From: Terriglobus sp. TAA 43
Lineage (GTDB): Bacteria; Acidobacteriota; Terriglobia; Terriglobales; Acidobacteriaceae
Direction: 5' to 3'
DNA: 64,000 nucleotides
Assembly (NCBI RefSeq): GCF_000800015.1
Contig: NZ_JUGR01000001.1
Coordinates: 1,488,001-1,552,000, forward strand
Both the position numbers and the translations under genes were made by a program. Below are positions 53,895 to 63,169 of this stretch, piece by piece. Position 1 is the first letter of the stretch; each line of letters opens with the position of its first letter. The notes under the pieces were generated by a model. That model did no database searches and was not told the DNA's origin. It was given only the letters and a program-made list of their open reading frames with translations.

Positions 53895-55784
53895 TTAGTG
53901 GGTTGTGAGACGACTCTGCAGAAGTGAGTGGAGGAACGGCTGTGCCTGTTGCATGGCTCCGCTCACGCTGATTCCATATTTCTCGCGTAGAGCATCTACC
54001 TTGCCGTGCTCGATGAACTGATCGGGCCATCCGATGCGAACCACAGGTGTGTTGATCTCTGCGGCATTCAACGCTTCGAGCACTGCGGAACCATAGCCGC
54101 CGGCCAACACATGGTCTTCGAACGTGACGACGAGACCGCAGGTGCGGCCGTAACGCTCGACGCATTCGCGGTCGATGGGCTTCACGAAGCGCGGATTGAT
54201 GACGGCTACGCTGAGGCCGAGGCCACGTAGTTGTGCGGCCATCTCTTTTGCCATGGGAAGAAGTGCGCCCAGGCCAAAGATGGCAACGTCAGAACCTTCT
54301 TCGATAACTTCCGCTTTGCCGATTTCAAGTGCCGCTGGCTGTGCTTTCACAGCGGTTCCAGGGCCTGTGCCACGTGGATAGCGGATGGCGGATGGGCCGT
54401 TGTGCAGGAGCGCAGTCTGCATCATGTCTGCGAGTTCGTCTTCGTCCTTGGGCACCATGTGCACGAGGTTCGGGATGCAGCGCAGGTAGCTGATGTCGAA
54501 AAGGCCGTGGTGCGTTGGGCCGTCGTCGCCACTAAGGCCACCTCGATCCATACAGAAGACCACAGGGAGTTCCTGTAACGCGACGTCGTGCACGATCGGA
54601 TCGAAGGCGCGCTGAAGGAACGTGGAGTAGATGGCACAGAAGGGCTTGTAGCCCTTGGTGGCCATGCCTGCGGCGAAGATTACCGCGTGCTCTTCTGCGA
54701 TACCCACGTCGAAGTAGCGGCCGGGGTGAAAGGGGCGGAAGAGATCAAGCGCTGTGCCGTTGGGCATAGCTGCGGTGATGGCAACGACCTTCGGGTCGCT
54801 GTTGGCCAGTTTGACCATTGTTTCCGCAAAGATTTCGGAGTAGGTCTTCTGGCCGGTGGCGCTTGTTTCGCCGGTCTCAGGATCGTAGGGCCCGAGGCCG
54901 TGGAACTTCTTCTGCTTGTCCATGGCGGGCTGGAAGCCGCGGCCCTTCTGCGTGAGTGCGTGCAGCACCACGGGCTTGTTCTGCGCCTTGAGAAACTGGA
55001 AGGTGGCAACGAGGAGCGGAAGATCGTGGCCGTCGATGGGGCCGTAGTAATCCAGACCAAACTCTTCAAAGAGCATGGACGGACCGAGCAGGCCTTTGAC
55101 GCTCTCCTCTGCCTTGCGCTGCAGATGCTTCGCGGTCTTGCCACCGAAGCGTTCGATCAGCTCCGATGCACGGTCGTGCAGATACGTGAAGCGCGGGTGC
55201 GTGACGATCTTGTGGAAGTAGCCGGCGATGGCGCCGACATTCTTGTCGATGGACCACTCGTTATCGTTCAGCACGATGATGAGGCGCTTGGTCTGCGCGG
55301 CCACGTTGTTTAGCGCTTCGTAGCTGATGCCGCAGGTGAATGCTGCATCGCCCGCGAGCGCTACGATGTGTTCGCTGCCACCGTTGAGATCACGTGCGAC
55401 GGCCATGCCCAGGGCGGCGCTGAGTGCGGTTCCCGCGTGGCCTGCGCCGAAGCTGTCGTGCTCACTCTCGGTGCGGAGCATGAAGCCGTTTAGTCCGCCC
55501 GGTTGGCGGATGGTGTCAAAGCGATCTTCGCGGCCGGTGAGCAGTTTGTGGACGTATGCCTGGTGGCTGACGTCGAAGACGAACGAATCCTTCGGCGTGT
55601 CAAAAACATAGTGCATGGCGACGGTGAGTTCCACCACGCCGAGGTTGGGCCCAATGTGGCCGCCGGTGCGCGCTACGCTTTGGATAAGGCGTTCACGAAT
55701 CTCCTGCGCCAGTTCCGTCAGTTGCGGAATGGTCAGTTTCTTTACGTCGGCCGGAGATTTGATCGTCGAGAGGTGGTCGCTCAT
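53895..55784 (-). CDS. dxs: 1-deoxy-D-xylulose-5-phosphate synthase
   Basis: A 629-residue thiamine-diphosphate enzyme that condenses pyruvate and glyceraldehyde 3-phosphate, first step of the MEP pathway. Start MSDHLSTIKSP has AAGGA 5 nt upstream. Conserved: HIGPNLGVVELTVAMHYVF, HKLLTGREDRF, TFEDHVLAGGYGSAV and IGWPDQFIEHG. Several usually invariant stretches differ: GDAAFTCG where most Dxs have GDGAxTGG, SHQAYVHK for GHQAYPHK, and GHAGTALSAALG for GHSSTSISAALG. This marks a divergent Dxs subgroup rather than a different enzyme. The hairpin after the stop probably ends the transcript. Confidence 0.92.
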   Translation of the reverse strand: MSDHLSTIKSPADVKKLTIPQLTELAQEIRERLIQSVARTGGHIGPNLGVVELTVAMHYVFDTPKDSFVFDVSHQAYVHKLLTGREDRFDTIRQPGGLNGFMLRTESEHDSFGAGHAGTALSAALGMAVARDLNGGSEHIVALAGDAAFTCGISYEALNNVAAQTKRLIIVLNDNEWSIDKNVGAIAGYFHKIVTHPRFTYLHDRASELIERFGGKTAKHLQRKAEESVKGLLGPSMLFEEFGLDYYGPIDGHDLPLLVATFQFLKAQNKPVVLHALTQKGRGFQPAMDKQKKFHGLGPYDPETGETSATGQKTYSEIFAETMVKLANSDPKVVAITAAMPNGTALDLFRPFHPGRYFDVGIAEEHAVIFAAGMATKGYKPFCAIYSTFLQRAFDPIVHDVALQELPVVFCMDRGGLSGDDGPTHHGLFDISYLRCIPNLVHMVPKDEDELADMMQTALLHNGPSAIRYPRGTGPGTAVKAQPAALEIGKAEVIEEGSDVAIFGLGALLPMAKEMAAQLRGLGLSVAVINPRFVKPIDRECVERYGRTCGLVVTFEDHVLAGGYGSAVLEALNAAEINTPVVRIGWPDQFIEHGKVDALREKYGISVSGAMQQAQPFLHSLLQSRLTTH

Positions 55785-55865
55785 GTTTCCTTGCGGATAG
55801 GACGCTGCCACACGCGACGGGGTATCCGCCGTAGACAGCGAATATTTCCGCCTTACTGATTGTAA

Positions 55866-57284
55866 TTATTCCTGCATCCCAGCGATAACGGCAGGGGTGG
55901 CAGGCTCCTCAAACAGGACTCCCTCCCAGCGCGCGACCACGGCAGACGCCAGGCAGTTGCCGACCACGTTGATGGCGGTACGGCCCATGTCCATGAGCGC
56001 GTCGATACCCAGCAGGACGAGAATGGGCTCGCTGGGGAGACGCAGAGTGCCTGCGGTGGCCAGCAGGACCACGAGTACGGCACGCGGCACACCGGCCACG
56101 CCCTTGGACGCGAGCATGAGCGTGCCCATCATGAAGATCTGCGTGCCGAAGCCGAGTGGGACGTTTGCCACCTGCGCCACGAAGACCATCGCCATGGCGA
56201 GGTACAGCGTAGAGCCGTCGAGGTTAAAGGAGTAGCCCGCGGGAATGACGAATGACAGGATGCGGCGCGGGACGCCGAATGCCTCCATCTCTTCCATGGC
56301 GCGTGGGAGGGCGGCTTCGCTGGTTGCGGTGGCGAATGCGATGGCGGCGGGGCCGGAGAGATGCCTCAACAAGCGCCTCAACGGCAGTTTCGCTAGCAGC
56401 GCTACCGGCAACAGGACGCAGAAGATGAACACCAGCAGGGCTGCGTAAAAGACCAGCAGCAGTTTGCCGAGATGAACCAGTACTCCCGGCCCCATCTTTG
56501 CGATGGTGTACGCCATAGCCGACATGACACCCAGCGGAGCCGTGTACATGACGATGTTAGTGAAACGAAACATGGTTTCACTGAGACCTTCGGTCAGACG
56601 AAGGACTGGCTCTGCTTTATCGCGGGGTGTCATGGCCAGCGCCATGCCGAAGATGGCTGCAAAGACCGCCACCTGCAACACCTGTCCCTCTGCGATGGAC
56701 TTGGCGAGGTTCTCCGGGAAGACGTGTTCCAGAAACTCCTGCCAGTGCATCGGTGCGGCGGAAGGCACCGATCCCGCAAGTTCCGCAGGCAACGCGAGAC
56801 CTACGCCCGCCTTCGAAATGTTTGCCGCAGCAAGGCCGACTACAAGCGCGATGGTGGTGAGCACTTCAAAGTACAACAGGCTCTTCCATCCCATGCGGCC
56901 AACGCTCTTCAGGTCGCCGTGGCCAGCAATGCCGCTGATGAGTGTGGCAAGAATCAGCGGCGCCACGATGGTCTTTACGAGTCGCAGGAAGATGTTGGAG
57001 AGGAAGTGTGATCCGATGGCAATGGAAGGTGCATCTAGCCCCAGTTCGACACCGGCGACCATGCCCACGACGATCCAGGGTGTGAGGCGCGGGCGGATAA
57101 ACGTTGCCCATGCTGCCAGTAACAGAACACCGCCGACACGCAGCACCAGACCGACGGTATGCGCCGTGCCGCTCGAAGAAACAAGTGCAAAGCCCACCGT
57201 AAGAGCCAATGCGGAAAGCACCCACAATGCAATTTCTATGCGGATGGAACGCATGGAGGTATTCAGACTGTTATCGGAGGGCAT
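55866..57284 (-). CDS. Dicarboxylate/amino acid:cation symporter (DAACS, GltP/DctA-like)
   Basis: About 472 residues, eight-helix plus two-hairpin SLC1-type transporter. Conserved parts: GMALAMTP..., YTAPLGVMSAMAYTIA, FATATSEAALPRAMEEMEAFGVP (HP1, with the Ser-rich loop reduced), VIPAGYSFNLDGSTLYLAMA (TM7, NLDG) and VLLGIDALMDMGRTAINVVGN (TM8, where many members have NMDGTxxxxxxN-type residues). It imports dicarboxylates or acidic amino acids with H+ or Na+. Start ATG 57284 fits the first helix; the frame is open further 5' across the divergent gene. It diverges from the DUF4440 gene. Confidence 0.92.
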   Translation of the reverse strand: MPSDNSLNTSMRSIRIEIALWVLSALALTVGFALVSSSGTAHTVGLVLRVGGVLLLAAWATFIRPRLTPWIVVGMVAGVELGLDAPSIAIGSHFLSNIFLRLVKTIVAPLILATLISGIAGHGDLKSVGRMGWKSLLYFEVLTTIALVVGLAAANISKAGVGLALPAELAGSVPSAAPMHWQEFLEHVFPENLAKSIAEGQVLQVAVFAAIFGMALAMTPRDKAEPVLRLTEGLSETMFRFTNIVMYTAPLGVMSAMAYTIAKMGPGVLVHLGKLLLVFYAALLVFIFCVLLPVALLAKLPLRRLLRHLSGPAAIAFATATSEAALPRAMEEMEAFGVPRRILSFVIPAGYSFNLDGSTLYLAMAMVFVAQVANVPLGFGTQIFMMGTLMLASKGVAGVPRAVLVVLLATAGTLRLPSEPILVLLGIDALMDMGRTAINVVGNCLASAVVARWEGVLFEEPATPAVIAGMQE

Positions 57285-57342
57285 CCCCCACACTCTACCT
57301 GTTTCCGGCCGCTGCGGGTAAAGTGAAACATTGAGGATTTCC

Positions 57343-57876
57343 ATGCTGAAGACGATTTCCGGATTCGCACTGCTTCTTCTCTTGCCTTTAACGGCAGCGG
57401 CACAGCTTGATCCTCTGTCGAAGAAGGCGCCGACGAACAATCCTGTGACACAGCCCACACTGTCGCCCGGGACCGTTGAATTGCTCGTACTGGATTCAAA
57501 GTTCAGCGATGAGACTGCGAAGGGAGGCGGCAAGGTGTTCTCAAGCTGGTTTGCCGACGATGCCCTGACGCTGAATAACGGCAAGCAACCGACCTACGGC
57601 AAAGCGAACATTGCCGCGTCAGCTAACTGGAATCCCAGCGAATACGAATTGAAATGGCAGCCGCTGGGCGCGCAGATGGGCCCGAGCGGCGACATGGGAT
57701 TTACATGGGGCCACTACGATGGTCACGGCAAGGATAAGAATGGCGCGGAGGTTGTACTCTCTGGCCGATACATCACCGTCTGGAAGAAGATCAACGGCCA
57801 ATGGAAGGTGGCGCTCGATGCCAGCGCGAACGAACCCGCAGATGCGGGAGAATGCTGCAGACTGCCCAAACCATAA
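57343..57876 (+). CDS. Secreted DUF4440/SnoaL-like protein
   Basis: A 177-residue exported protein: signal peptide MLKTISGFALLLLLPLTAAAQ, then an NTF2-like (DUF4440) fold. The pattern ELLVLDSKFSDETAKGGGKVFSSWFADDALTLNNGKQPTYGKANIAA and the C-terminal GRYITVWKKINGQWKVALDASANEP are typical. GAGG lies 6 nt before ATG 57343. These proteins usually bind small ligands or have minor enzyme roles. It ends 9 bp before the histidine kinase gene, so the two are probably cotranscribed; it might supply the periplasmic signal, but this is a guess. Confidence 0.85.
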   Translation: MLKTISGFALLLLLPLTAAAQLDPLSKKAPTNNPVTQPTLSPGTVELLVLDSKFSDETAKGGGKVFSSWFADDALTLNNGKQPTYGKANIAASANWNPSEYELKWQPLGAQMGPSGDMGFTWGHYDGHGKDKNGAEVVLSGRYITVWKKINGQWKVALDASANEPADAGECCRLPKP

Positions 57877-57885
57877 GACCGACTG

Positions 57886-60303
57886 ATGACGATAACCGGA
57901 CTTCAACGCGATCCCAGGTCACGCTCCACGGTTCTGCCGGAGGAACGGCGGCTGCAGTCACTGGAACGGCTGGAAATTAACAGCCTGCCCGAACCTGCGC
58001 TGGACGAGATGACACAGCTGTTGGCGCAGATATGCGATACGAGCGCCGCTGCCATTTCATTCGTAGAGCGCGATCGTGTGTGGTTCAAGTCGCGCGTGGG
58101 GCTGCCTTCGCGCACCATGCCTCGGCTGGACGCTCCGTGCGATGAGACGGTGCTGGGCGATGACATTTTTCAGATTCCCGATGCCGCAAATGACGGGCAC
58201 TATCCAGACGGCTACATCCCGGTCGGCAATATTGCGTATCGCTTCTACGCGGGCGCACCGTTGCGCACGGCCGATGGGCAGGTGGTTGGGACGCTTTGCG
58301 TGTTTGACGAAGAACCGCGGCTGTTAAACGAGATGGAAGCAGCCACACTGCGTGTGATGGCGCGGCAGGTGATGACACGGCTGGAGCTGAACCTGACCAC
58401 ACGCATGGCTGACCGTGATGCTCGTTCGCGACAGCGTGTGGAGTCGGCGCTGACAGTCGAGCGCAACTTCGTATCTGCTGTGTTGGATACAGTGGGCGCG
58501 CTTGTGGTGGTGTTGGATACTGCCGGACGCATCGTGCGCTTCAATCGCATCTGCGAAACGATTTCCGGGCTTTCACTGAGCGATGTCGTTGGACGTGCGG
58601 AGTGGGACACGCTAGTGCCACCGGAAGACCGCGAGGCGAACATTGCAACGTATCAGCAATTGCGCGATGGACACTTCCCCTTTGCTTATGAGAATCGCTG
58701 GCTCACGCGCGATGGCTCCATTCGTCGTATTCAATGGACTGCGACCGCACTGCCTGATGTTCAGGGCGAAGTAGCCTTTCTGATTGCGACGGGTATAGAT
58801 GTCACACTGCAACGCGAGGCCGAACTGACGCTGCGTGAGAGCGAGGCTCGCTACCGCACCTTGATTGAAGGTTCACTCGGCGCTGTGTTCACGCATGCGA
58901 TGGATGGAACGCTGATCTCCATCAACACCTATGGTGCAGAGCACCTGGGCTATGTGATGGAGGAGATGACGAACCGTTCTCTGACAGACTTCATGCCGAT
59001 ACGACACCAGAAGACATTTGAAGATTATCTTCATACGCTGGGTGAAACGGGTGAGGCGCAAGGAACCTTCGAGTTCAGCCATCGTGATGGTGAAGTACGC
59101 GTGCTGGCCTATCGCAACCGCCTGATTGAAGCCAGCACTCGCGAGCACTATGCGCTATGTTTCGCCGTTGACATCACCGAAAAAGTTCACGCCGAAGAAC
59201 GTCTTTCTGCACTGACCCGGCAATCCAATTCGATTCTGGATTCCGTTGGCGATGGCATCTTCGGCACGGATCTGAATGGCATCACCACCGTGTGCAATCC
59301 TGCTGCGGCGCAGATGCTGGGATATCGTCCAGATGAGATTGAAAGCAAGATCCTGGGACAAAGTCTGCACGCGTTGACGCATCATACGCACGCGGATGGA
59401 TCGCCGTATGCAGAGAGCGATTGCCCGATCCTCAACTCCACCCATGATTCGAAGACGGTACGTGTGAGCAGGGATGTTTTCTGGCGGAAAGATGGGACCA
59501 GCTTTCCAGTGGAGTATGTCGCCTGCCCCATGGTGGATAACGGTAGAGCAACGGGCATTGTGGTGGCGTTCACGGATACAACAGAACGACGCGCGCTGGA
59601 TCGCATGAAGGACGAATTCGTCTCCACCGTGTCGCATGAACTTCGTACACCGTTGACGAGTATGCGTGCATCGCTTGGACTGATTGCTTCAGGCGCGTTG
59701 AAAACACGCCCCGAAAAAGCAGAGCAGATGCTGGGCATCGCCATTGGGAACACGGATCGATTAGTGAATTTGGTGAACGATATTCTGGAACTGGAACGCA
59801 TCGGTTCCGGTAAAGCAGAACTGCATTCGGGCGACGTCAATGTGTACCTATTGATGCATCGTGCGACCGATCTGCTCAGCGGTATGGCCGCCAAACATAA
59901 CATCCGCTTCACCTATGGCGAGCCGGGCGTGCACGTGTGGGCGGATAGTGATCGCATTCTGCAATTGCTTACAAATCTGCTCTCCAACGCCATTAAGTTC
60001 TCGCCTAGCGGTGGCGAGATCCACATGGAAGCGCACTACAGCGCCCCGGGAGAGGCCACGATTGAAGTGCGAGACCACGGTCGCGGCATTCCCAGCGACA
60101 AACTGGAACTGATCTTTGGGCGTTTTCAGCAGGTGGATGCTTCGGATGCGCGTGTGATGGGTGGCACGGGACTGGGACTGGCCATCTGCCGCAGCATCGT
60201 TTCACAGCACGGTGGACATATCTGGGCTGAGAGCAAACTGGGCAGCGGCGCCCGGTTCCTGTTCACACTTCCTACGGAACCGAGCAGCCATCTGCACAAG
60301 TAG
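57886..60303 (+). CDS. Cytoplasmic GAF/multi-PAS sensor histidine kinase
   Basis: An 805-residue kinase without membrane helices. Order: GAF (about 25-165; FVERDRVWFKSRVGLPSRTMPR, DAANDGHYPDG, AGAPLRTADGQVVGTLCVFD), three PAS domains (about 190-305, 320-435, 445-565), HisKA with phospho-acceptor His584 in FVSTVSHELRTPLTSM, and HATPase (about 685-800) with N box NLLSNAIKFS, G1 DHGRGIP and G2 GTGLGLAIC. No receiver domain and no response regulator gene is adjacent, so the partner is elsewhere. It is likely cotranscribed with the DUF4440 gene. Confidence 0.95.
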   Translation: MTITGLQRDPRSRSTVLPEERRLQSLERLEINSLPEPALDEMTQLLAQICDTSAAAISFVERDRVWFKSRVGLPSRTMPRLDAPCDETVLGDDIFQIPDAANDGHYPDGYIPVGNIAYRFYAGAPLRTADGQVVGTLCVFDEEPRLLNEMEAATLRVMARQVMTRLELNLTTRMADRDARSRQRVESALTVERNFVSAVLDTVGALVVVLDTAGRIVRFNRICETISGLSLSDVVGRAEWDTLVPPEDREANIATYQQLRDGHFPFAYENRWLTRDGSIRRIQWTATALPDVQGEVAFLIATGIDVTLQREAELTLRESEARYRTLIEGSLGAVFTHAMDGTLISINTYGAEHLGYVMEEMTNRSLTDFMPIRHQKTFEDYLHTLGETGEAQGTFEFSHRDGEVRVLAYRNRLIEASTREHYALCFAVDITEKVHAEERLSALTRQSNSILDSVGDGIFGTDLNGITTVCNPAAAQMLGYRPDEIESKILGQSLHALTHHTHADGSPYAESDCPILNSTHDSKTVRVSRDVFWRKDGTSFPVEYVACPMVDNGRATGIVVAFTDTTERRALDRMKDEFVSTVSHELRTPLTSMRASLGLIASGALKTRPEKAEQMLGIAIGNTDRLVNLVNDILELERIGSGKAELHSGDVNVYLLMHRATDLLSGMAAKHNIRFTYGEPGVHVWADSDRILQLLTNLLSNAIKFSPSGGEIHMEAHYSAPGEATIEVRDHGRGIPSDKLELIFGRFQQVDASDARVMGGTGLGLAICRSIVSQHGGHIWAESKLGSGARFLFTLPTEPSSHLHK

Positions 60304-60305
60304 AT

Positions 60306-60324
60306 TCGTTAGCTTAGCGAACGA
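60306..60324. terminator. Short hairpin between kinase gene and acs
   Basis: TCGTTAGC pairs with GCGAACGA with one mismatch around a TTA loop, filling the 21-bp space between convergent genes. The stem is short and lacks a U-tract, so its role is uncertain. Confidence 0.35.
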
Positions 60325-62295
60325 TTACTCCTCGTCCTTCTCTTTCAACTTGGCCACCACGCTGAAGTCTTCGAGTGTCGTGGTGTCGCCCTTCACATCG
60401 CCCGTCGCAGCCAGTTCGCGCAGCAGACGGCGCATGATCTTGCCTGAACGCGTCTTTGGTAGCGCCTGCGTGAAACGGATTTCATCAGGACGCGCAAGCG
60501 CACCGATCTCCTTGGCGACGAATTTCTTCAACTCATCTGCAAGCGCCTTGTCGACTTCGATTCCGTCTTCAACGGAAACGAAAGCAACGATGCCTTCACC
60601 TTTCAAATCATCGGGGCGCCCGACGACAGCCGCCTCGGTGACCTTGGTGTGCGCGACGAGAGCCGATTCAATTTCCATGGTGCCCAGGCGATGTCCGCTG
60701 ACGTTCAACACGTCATCCACACGGCCCATCAGCCAGAAGTAGCCATCTTCATCGCGACGAGCGCCATCCCCTGTGAAGTAGCTGCCGGGAATTTCGCTCC
60801 AGTAAGCGGCCTGATAGCGCTCCGGATTGCCATAGATCGTGCGAGCCATCGCAGGCCAAGGTTTACGAATGACCAGCAGGCCGCCGTGCCCCGGCGGAAC
60901 TGGCTCGCCTTCCTTCGTGACAATCTCCGGCAAGATTCCCAGGAACGGAAGCGTTGCAGAACCGGGCTTTGTGGCGACTGCACCAGGAATGGGCGCGATC
61001 ATGATGGAGCCCGTTTCTGTCTGCCACCACGTATCCACAATCGGGCAACGCTCGTGGCCAATTTCGCGGTGATACCACATCCACGCTTCGGGGTTTATGG
61101 GCTCGCCCACTGTGCCAAGCAGACGCAGTGTGGCGAGTGAGTGCTTGCGCACATGTTCGGTGCCCCACTTCATGAAGGCACGGATGGCGGTGGGTGCTGT
61201 GTAGAAGATGGACACCTTGTGGCGATCGACGATATTCCAGAAACGATCGACCTCAGGCCAGTTTGGTGCGCCCTCGTAGAGGAGTGCCGTAGCGCCATTC
61301 AACAGTGGACCGTAGACGACGTAGCTGTGGCCAGTGATCCAACCCACGTCTGCAGTGCACCAGTACACATCCTGCTCCTGCAGATCGAAGATGTACTTGG
61401 ACGTAAGCATGGTCCCAAGGCCGTATCCAGCGGTGGTGTGGACCAGTCCTTTGGGCTTACCGGTGGTGCCGCTGGTGTACAGGATGAAGAGCGGATCTTC
61501 TGAATCCATGGGCTCAGCAGGGCATTCGCTGCTGACCTTGGCAAGCTCTTCGTGTAGCCAGTGATCGCGACCTTCCTTCATGGAAACTTCGCGTCCGCTG
61601 CGACGATAGACCAGCACATGCTCGATGCCGGGCGTACGTTCTACAGCCTCGTCCGCAATGGACTTCAGAGGCACTTCCTGTCCGCGACGGAAGCCCGCAT
61701 CCTGCGTGATGAGCACGCGGCATTCTGAGTCTGCCATGCGGTCCGCGAGTGCGTGAGCAGCGAATCCGCCAAAGACAACGTTGTGCACCGCGCCCAGTCG
61801 CGCGCAGGCGAGTACAGCCAAAACAATCTCTGGCGACACGCCCATGTAGATGGCGACACGATCGCCCTTCTTCACACCGAGGTTCTTCAGCACATTTGCA
61901 AAGCGCTGCACCTCAATGTGTAGTTCTGCATAGGTAAGCGAACGAACTTCACCCGGTTCGCCTTCCCAGATCAATGCCGTCTTGGAGGCGCGTGCACCCT
62001 GTGCATGACGATCCACTGCGTTGTAGCAAAGGTTCAGCGTGCCGCCAGTGAACCACTTCGCATGGGGAACATCCCATTCAAGCACGGTATGGAAGGGCTT
62101 AAACCAGTCGAGGAGCTGCGCCTGTTCAGCCCAGAAGCCATCACTGTCTTCAATGGAGCGACGATACAGCTCATCGTACTGCTCACGGGAACGGATGCTT
62201 GCCTGCGCCGCGAACTCGGCTGGTGGTGGAAAAATGCGGTCTTCGCGAAGGGACGACGTGAAGGAAGAGGGAACGCTGGTTGTCTCTGCAGCCAT
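60325..62295 (-). CDS. acs: Acetyl-CoA synthetase
   Basis: About 656 residues, AMP-forming acetate activation to acetyl-CoA. N-terminal ACAS_N region ([25 protein letters not shown]), AMP-binding P-loop [71 protein letters not shown] and C-terminal [15 protein letters not shown] with the Lys that is acetylated in regulated Acs enzymes. Start ATG 62295 (MAAETTS) or 62304; neither has a strong Shine-Dalgarno. Length is normal. Confidence 0.96.
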   Translation of the reverse strand: MAAETTSVPSSFTSSLREDRIFPPPAEFAAQASIRSREQYDELYRRSIEDSDGFWAEQAQLLDWFKPFHTVLEWDVPHAKWFTGGTLNLCYNAVDRHAQGARASKTALIWEGEPGEVRSLTYAELHIEVQRFANVLKNLGVKKGDRVAIYMGVSPEIVLAVLACARLGAVHNVVFGGFAAHALADRMADSECRVLITQDAGFRRGQEVPLKSIADEAVERTPGIEHVLVYRRSGREVSMKEGRDHWLHEELAKVSSECPAEPMDSEDPLFILYTSGTTGKPKGLVHTTAGYGLGTMLTSKYIFDLQEQDVYWCTADVGWITGHSYVVYGPLLNGATALLYEGAPNWPEVDRFWNIVDRHKVSIFYTAPTAIRAFMKWGTEHVRKHSLATLRLLGTVGEPINPEAWMWYHREIGHERCPIVDTWWQTETGSIMIAPIPGAVATKPGSATLPFLGILPEIVTKEGEPVPPGHGGLLVIRKPWPAMARTIYGNPERYQAAYWSEIPGSYFTGDGARRDEDGYFWLMGRVDDVLNVSGHRLGTMEIESALVAHTKVTEAAVVGRPDDLKGEGIVAFVSVEDGIEVDKALADELKKFVAKEIGALARPDEIRFTQALPKTRSGKIMRRLLRELAATGDVKGDTTTLEDFSVVAKLKEKDEE

Positions 62296-62382
62296 GCGCG
62301 ACATTCTACGTTGCCGACAATACGACTGGCCATGCCAGCACCCGAATCGTCTCAAGTATTCGGTACTTGTTACGCTTTTTGC

Positions 62383-62580
62383 ATGTACGGATTTGCTATC
62401 TCCACGTTGATCGGTGTTGCACTTGGATTCATGTTTGGCGTGGGATGCGCCCTGGCAGTGATGTATTCCATCTACATGGGCGGGTACCGCGAGGCTCTAC
62501 GCGACATGGCCCTGGCGATCAAGCCCAAGCGCTGGCATGAAGAGCTGGCCAAAGTGAAGAAGATGGAAGGGAAAAAGTAA
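62383..62580 (+). CDS. Small single-pass or hairpin membrane protein, unrecognised
   Basis: A 65-residue protein: [38 protein letters not shown], one long hydrophobic segment with Gly spacing, then a basic amphipathic tail ([23 protein letters not shown]). An upstream in-frame ATG at 62332 would give 82 residues; frame extension further back lies inside acs on the other strand and is not credible. It sits divergently from acs and its stop abuts that of the DUF421 gene. No family is recognised. Confidence 0.6.
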   Translation: MYGFAISTLIGVALGFMFGVGCALAVMYSIYMGGYREALRDMALAIKPKRWHEELAKVKKMEGKK

Positions 62581-63141
62581 TCAGGCCTGTTTTAACGCCT
62601 TCACTTCCGCCGTCAAGGCGTCCAGCCTCTTCAGGATTTCCTGATGCCGCGCACTGGGAAAACTTTCTTCGCGCGTCTCCACGTAAAACGTGCCGCCAGG
62701 CTCCAGCGTGCATTCCTTCACATCCGCAAATCCACGCACGCTCTGCTTGTGCAGAACTTCCACCAGTTCTTCATGGGTGAGAATTTCATCGCGCATGGCA
62801 GCTTCATCCACCTTGCCATTGCGAATAAGGGTCCTGCTGCTTCCCTGCAGAGCCCTATTGAGCTTCGGCATCGCGAAGAGAACACGGTTCAAGGACCAGT
62901 TGGCGGCAAGCAATGCCATTGCACCGATCAGGCCACCAAGCAACGAATTGTCCTCGCCAATGATGGCGTTCTGGACTGTGTTCGACAGCGACAGCAGAAC
63001 CACCAGATCAAATGGGTTCAATTGAGCCAGTTCACGTTTGCCGAATACGCGAAGCAGGAGGATCAACGTGAAGTAGACGATGATGGGGCGAAGGATTTTC
63101 TCCAGGATGGGCAGGGGCACGTGCAACATGTCATGCAACAT
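62581..63141 (-). CDS. DUF421 (YetF-like) membrane protein
   Basis: A 186-residue protein with an N-terminal set of three helices (ILRPIIVYFTLILLLRVFGKRELAQLNPFDLVVLLSLSNTVQNAIIGEDNSLLGGLIGAMALLAANW) matching DUF421: the GKRELAQLNPFDLV and LSNTVQNAI segments are diagnostic. The soluble C-terminal part has RTLIRNGKVDEAAMRDEILTHEELVEVLHKQSV, also typical. The function of the family is unsettled. Stop abuts the convergent small membrane gene with no space. Confidence 0.92.
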   Translation of the reverse strand: MLHDMLHVPLPILEKILRPIIVYFTLILLLRVFGKRELAQLNPFDLVVLLSLSNTVQNAIIGEDNSLLGGLIGAMALLAANWSLNRVLFAMPKLNRALQGSSRTLIRNGKVDEAAMRDEILTHEELVEVLHKQSVRGFADVKECTLEPGGTFYVETREESFPSARHQEILKRLDALTAEVKALKQA

Positions 63142-63169
63142 GCCGCCAGCCTACATCCTTAGGGAGCTT

